Source: Chitinophaga sp. 180180018-3 (GTDB taxonomy: Bacteria > Bacteroidota > Bacteroidia > Chitinophagales > Chitinophagaceae). From it: a stretch of DNA of 64,000 bases. The first letter of the stretch is position 1, and each line of letters opens with the position of its first letter. The notes under the pieces were generated by a model that was not told the origin of the DNA, did not search any database, and saw only the letters and a program-made list of their open reading frames with translations. Below, piece after piece: positions 61,954 to 64,000 of this stretch. A program made the translations under genes and the position numbers. Where the stretch lies: the NCBI RefSeq assembly GCF_037893185.1, contig NZ_CP140772.1, positions 7,060,001 to 7,124,000 on the forward strand. The letters are read 5' to 3'.

Positions 61954-62301
61954 TTATTGTCCTTCTGCGGCCTGCTTATCCTGGAATTTCTTAAAGAAAT
62001 CCTTTGCGAAAGCACGTATATCATCTGCCTGGTCCTTGTAGGGAGTTGCCCTGGCGTATGTATCTGCCATGGTCATCATGGTCTGGAAAAAGAAATCCGC
62101 CATCTCATCTACCATCATTTCCTTGGTCCACAGGTCAATACGCAGCGCTGCTCTTTCGGCCGGATCCCAGAAAGATACGATCATTCCTTTGGCCTTGATC
62201 ATCCGTTCTTCTTTATTATCTGTAGCGCTCCACTCTATTGATTCGGGCACTTTCTGATCGTCCAGACCCACCTGGATCTTTATCGTAGATGTCTTACTCA
62301 T
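61954..62301 (-). CDS. gldC: Gliding-motility protein GldC
   Basis: A 115-residue protein matching GldC, with TIKIQVGLDDQKVPESIEWSA, MIVSFWDPAERAALRIDLWTKEMMVDEMADFF and TYARATPYKDQADDI. It is found in Bacteroidota and linked to gliding and the type IX secretion background, though it is not essential in Flavobacterium. It lacks a signal peptide. Confidence 0.87.
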   Translation of the reverse strand: MSKTSTIKIQVGLDDQKVPESIEWSATDNKEERMIKAKGMIVSFWDPAERAALRIDLWTKEMMVDEMADFFFQTMMTMADTYARATPYKDQADDIRAFAKDFFKKFQDKQAAEGQ

Positions 62302-62331
62302 GTTTTTTCAATTAAAGCGCAAAAATAGCCA

Positions 62332-63471
62332 TCATTTGGCGATTTTTGCAAATGCCTGTCCAGTTGCATGTTCCCAGAGCTGTGCCGCCGCCTGTTCCCA
62401 GCTACTATAGGGGCTTTCCGGCGCGGCCTTTGCCAGTAAACGGGATCTCAGCTGTTCATCTTTGTACAACAGGCTCATTTTCTCCGACAGGTCGTCCTGA
62501 CTCGTCGGATCTACATACAATACCGCATCTCCACCTGCTTCCTGCGCCAATTCACTATCTATCGCAATTACCGGCACTCCGCACCGATGTGCTGCGTAAA
62601 TGGGAAGCGCCAGCCCTTCGAAACGTGTTGGGTAAACGAGTGCATAAGCCGCTCCGGTCAGATCCGCCAGATCCTGCTCATTGGCATTCTCTACTATCAC
62701 CACATCCTGCCTGAATTTATAACTCTGCAGGGAATTTATGATCTCTGCTCCGGCTGCTGTTATATTTCCTGCCAGCACCAGCCGTATATTACTACGCTGA
62801 CGCTTTTTCAATGCGGAAAAAGCTTTCAATACGGGCATAATATTATTCCGTGGATGTATGCTTGCGGTAACCAGGAAATATTCTGCTCCCGCAGCCCATG
62901 TTTTCTTCACGGCTTCCCGCTGTTCCCAGTCCAGCGGCTTATACAGCTGACTCAGACCTGTATTCAGTCGCAACAGCTTATCCGTTACACCAGGCGCATA
63001 ACGTACCAGTTCTTTATTAAGCGTATCGGACAGCACTGCCACTTTCCAGGCCCGCTCCAGGTACTGCGCCAGGTGTTTTTTCAACGACCGCTGCTGCACC
63101 GGGGTTTGCAGACCGGCATCCCGGAGAAAGGCCAGCTCCCTGATTAATAGCACCGCCGGTACTTTACTGCGTAAAGGCAGGGTACCATCGAGACCAATAA
63201 ACAGGTCGGGCTTAAACGGCTTCATCGCCCCTACCAGCTGCCATTCCAGCCACCAGTAGTTATGCCATGCCCTGGTACCTCTTCTTGGCAATATCACTGA
63301 GGTGGTATTCGCCGGAAAAGTGAGCCCGGGAGGTACATCTCCATCAAAGAAAAGCGTAAACTGATGCCCCGGCTGCTGCCGGCACATCGCCAGGATTATT
63401 TCAGTGGCCACCCTCCCGGTATCTGCAGGTGTATCCTGTCTTAAACAGGCGGCATTAACGGCGATTTGCAT
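62332..63471 (-). CDS. GT4-family glycosyltransferase
   Basis: A 379-residue GT-B glycosyltransferase. The C-terminal nucleotide-sugar site includes YFLVTASIHPRNNIMPVLKAFSAL near residue 200 and the TRFEGLALPIYAAHRCGVPVIA EX7E-like region near 285. It is preceded by VIVENANEQDLADLTGAAYALVYP. Donor and acceptor are unknown. It is 30 bp upstream of gldC and 64 bp past the lipoprotein gene, outside the main polysaccharide locus. Confidence 0.85.
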   Translation of the reverse strand: MQIAVNAACLRQDTPADTGRVATEIILAMCRQQPGHQFTLFFDGDVPPGLTFPANTTSVILPRRGTRAWHNYWWLEWQLVGAMKPFKPDLFIGLDGTLPLRSKVPAVLLIRELAFLRDAGLQTPVQQRSLKKHLAQYLERAWKVAVLSDTLNKELVRYAPGVTDKLLRLNTGLSQLYKPLDWEQREAVKKTWAAGAEYFLVTASIHPRNNIMPVLKAFSALKKRQRSNIRLVLAGNITAAGAEIINSLQSYKFRQDVVIVENANEQDLADLTGAAYALVYPTRFEGLALPIYAAHRCGVPVIAIDSELAQEAGGDAVLYVDPTSQDDLSEKMSLLYKDEQLRSRLLAKAAPESPYSSWEQAAAQLWEHATGQAFAKIAK

Positions 63472-63535
63472 ATACGGTTACTTTGTCTGCAAGCATGCAA
63501 ACCTACGCAATTTTAGCATCGGGGGACCCCGTTTT

Positions 63536-63967
63536 TTACTGGGAGGATTTATTGGTAAGATAAAAAATCTGCGGAGGAGCCGCATTGGCCGGATTCCCTA
63601 CCGATGCCAGCGTTACTGTTACGGCATAGGTTTTCAAAGGCTTCAGATGCTTCAATGTAATAGTAAACGGTGTGGTAGTAACGTTGGCGATATCGTCTTG
63701 TGGTAAGGGGATTACATTGGTTTCTGTGGCTACATTCAGCGTCACTTTCACCCCCTTATCCGGCATCCGGGAAGTAATGTTCACTTTTAAGCCGTAAGTG
63801 CTGTCCTGCGCTACGTTATACTTATTCAATTGAACATCCGGCATATTGAACGCCAGGGTTTCTTCCTGTGTACCAGGTGCAGGGTTGTCCCCTTTCTTCT
63901 TCTTACAGGAAGTAAAAGTCAGCAATACGCAGGCTGATAAGGCAGTCAGACAGGCTTTCAATAACAT
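63536..63967 (-). CDS. Putative lipoprotein of unknown function
   Basis: A 143-residue protein with a lipoprotein signal (MLLKACLTALSACVLLTFTSC, Cys21) followed by a Lys-rich spacer (KKKKGDNPAPG). The rest is beta-rich and may be one Ig/fibronectin-like domain (TYGLKVNITSRMPDKGVKVTL, TPFTITLKHLKPLKTYAVTVTL). No family is recognised. It lies at the window edge, so its partners upstream are unseen. Confidence 0.75.
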   Translation of the reverse strand: MLLKACLTALSACVLLTFTSCKKKKGDNPAPGTQEETLAFNMPDVQLNKYNVAQDSTYGLKVNITSRMPDKGVKVTLNVATETNVIPLPQDDIANVTTTPFTITLKHLKPLKTYAVTVTLASVGNPANAAPPQIFYLTNKSSQ

Positions 63968-64000
63968 ATTTCAAATTATAAGGAGATTTGAAATTAGCTT

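Noticed and set aside
1..64000. tRNA, rRNA, CRISPR array, insertion sequence or prophage
   Set aside because: I looked for cloverleaf-like segments, regular spaced repeats and transposase or integrase signatures and saw none that I could support by eye.

Overview
The window looks like a chromosomal segment from a Bacteroidota bacterium, most likely of the Chitinophaga type. Evidence: a gliding-motility gldC gene, a DUF6089 outer-membrane protein beside uppS-bamA-ompH-ompH, an IcmF-type fused CoA mutase, a membrane-anchored MutS relative, general lack of Shine-Dalgarno sequences, and several promoters of the Bacteroidota form (TTTG, about 21 nt, TAnnTTTG). The genus is a judgement from gene content, not a database result.

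Positions 1-23700 are a surface-polysaccharide locus, visibly more AT-rich than the rest. On the minus strand a leader/promoter (about 6830-7060) precedes a Wza-type exporter, a Wzz-type chain-length protein, a UDP-sugar 6-dehydrogenase, a GT4 glycosyltransferase and a partial Wzy-like membrane protein cut by the window start. On the plus strand are a lipoprotein, a GT56 (Fuc4NAc-transferase-like) enzyme and a Wzx flippase. A second minus-strand block encodes an RffA/WecE aminotransferase, a NeuD-like acyltransferase, a HAD phosphatase, an ATP-grasp ligase, an NAD-dependent epimerase and an HTTM-DCC membrane protein. Then come a plus-strand AsnB-type amidotransferase and minus-strand wbpB, wbpD and wbpE homologues. 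Together these could make UDP-GlcNAc(3NAc)A (possibly amidated) and a dTDP-4-amino-4,6-dideoxygalactose derivative, join them on lipid carrier, flip, polymerise and export them. Upstream of wbpE lie a decayed second dehydrogenase and a second copy of the exporter leader, a scar of an older duplicated operon.

Positions 23800-35600 hold an ECF sigma factor, a fatty-acid-hydroxylase-superfamily membrane enzyme, a three-gene operon (AAA ATPase, very basic unknown protein, RtcB RNA ligase) with a hairpin-rich leader, a DinB-like protein embedded among four tiny ORF/terminator units with two consensus promoters, a PA0069-type radical SAM protein, a MutS-family ATPase and a GH125 mannosidase.

Positions 35700-50600 are housekeeping: icmF, a Nudix-like regulator divergent from ligA, tadA, an SPFH protein, a J-domain-like small protein, a PAS-LuxR regulator, superoxide dismutase, a secreted Gfo/Idh/MocA oxidoreductase, an S41 protease, and yidD-rnpA-rpmH. 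The rnpA reading frame has no ATG, GTG or TTG at its conserved N-terminus and appears to start at ATT or ATA.

Positions 50700-64000 form an envelope cluster on the minus strand: two OmpH/Skp chaperones, BamA, UppS, a DUF6089 protein, NAD kinase, a second POTRA/barrel protein, a CBS protein, an alpha/beta hydrolase, CvpA, a YqeY protein, GldC, a glycosyltransferase and a lipoprotein. Long, nearly perfect inverted repeats mark several gene ends (notably 52-bp arms at 47980-48098). I saw no tRNA, rRNA, CRISPR array or insertion sequence.
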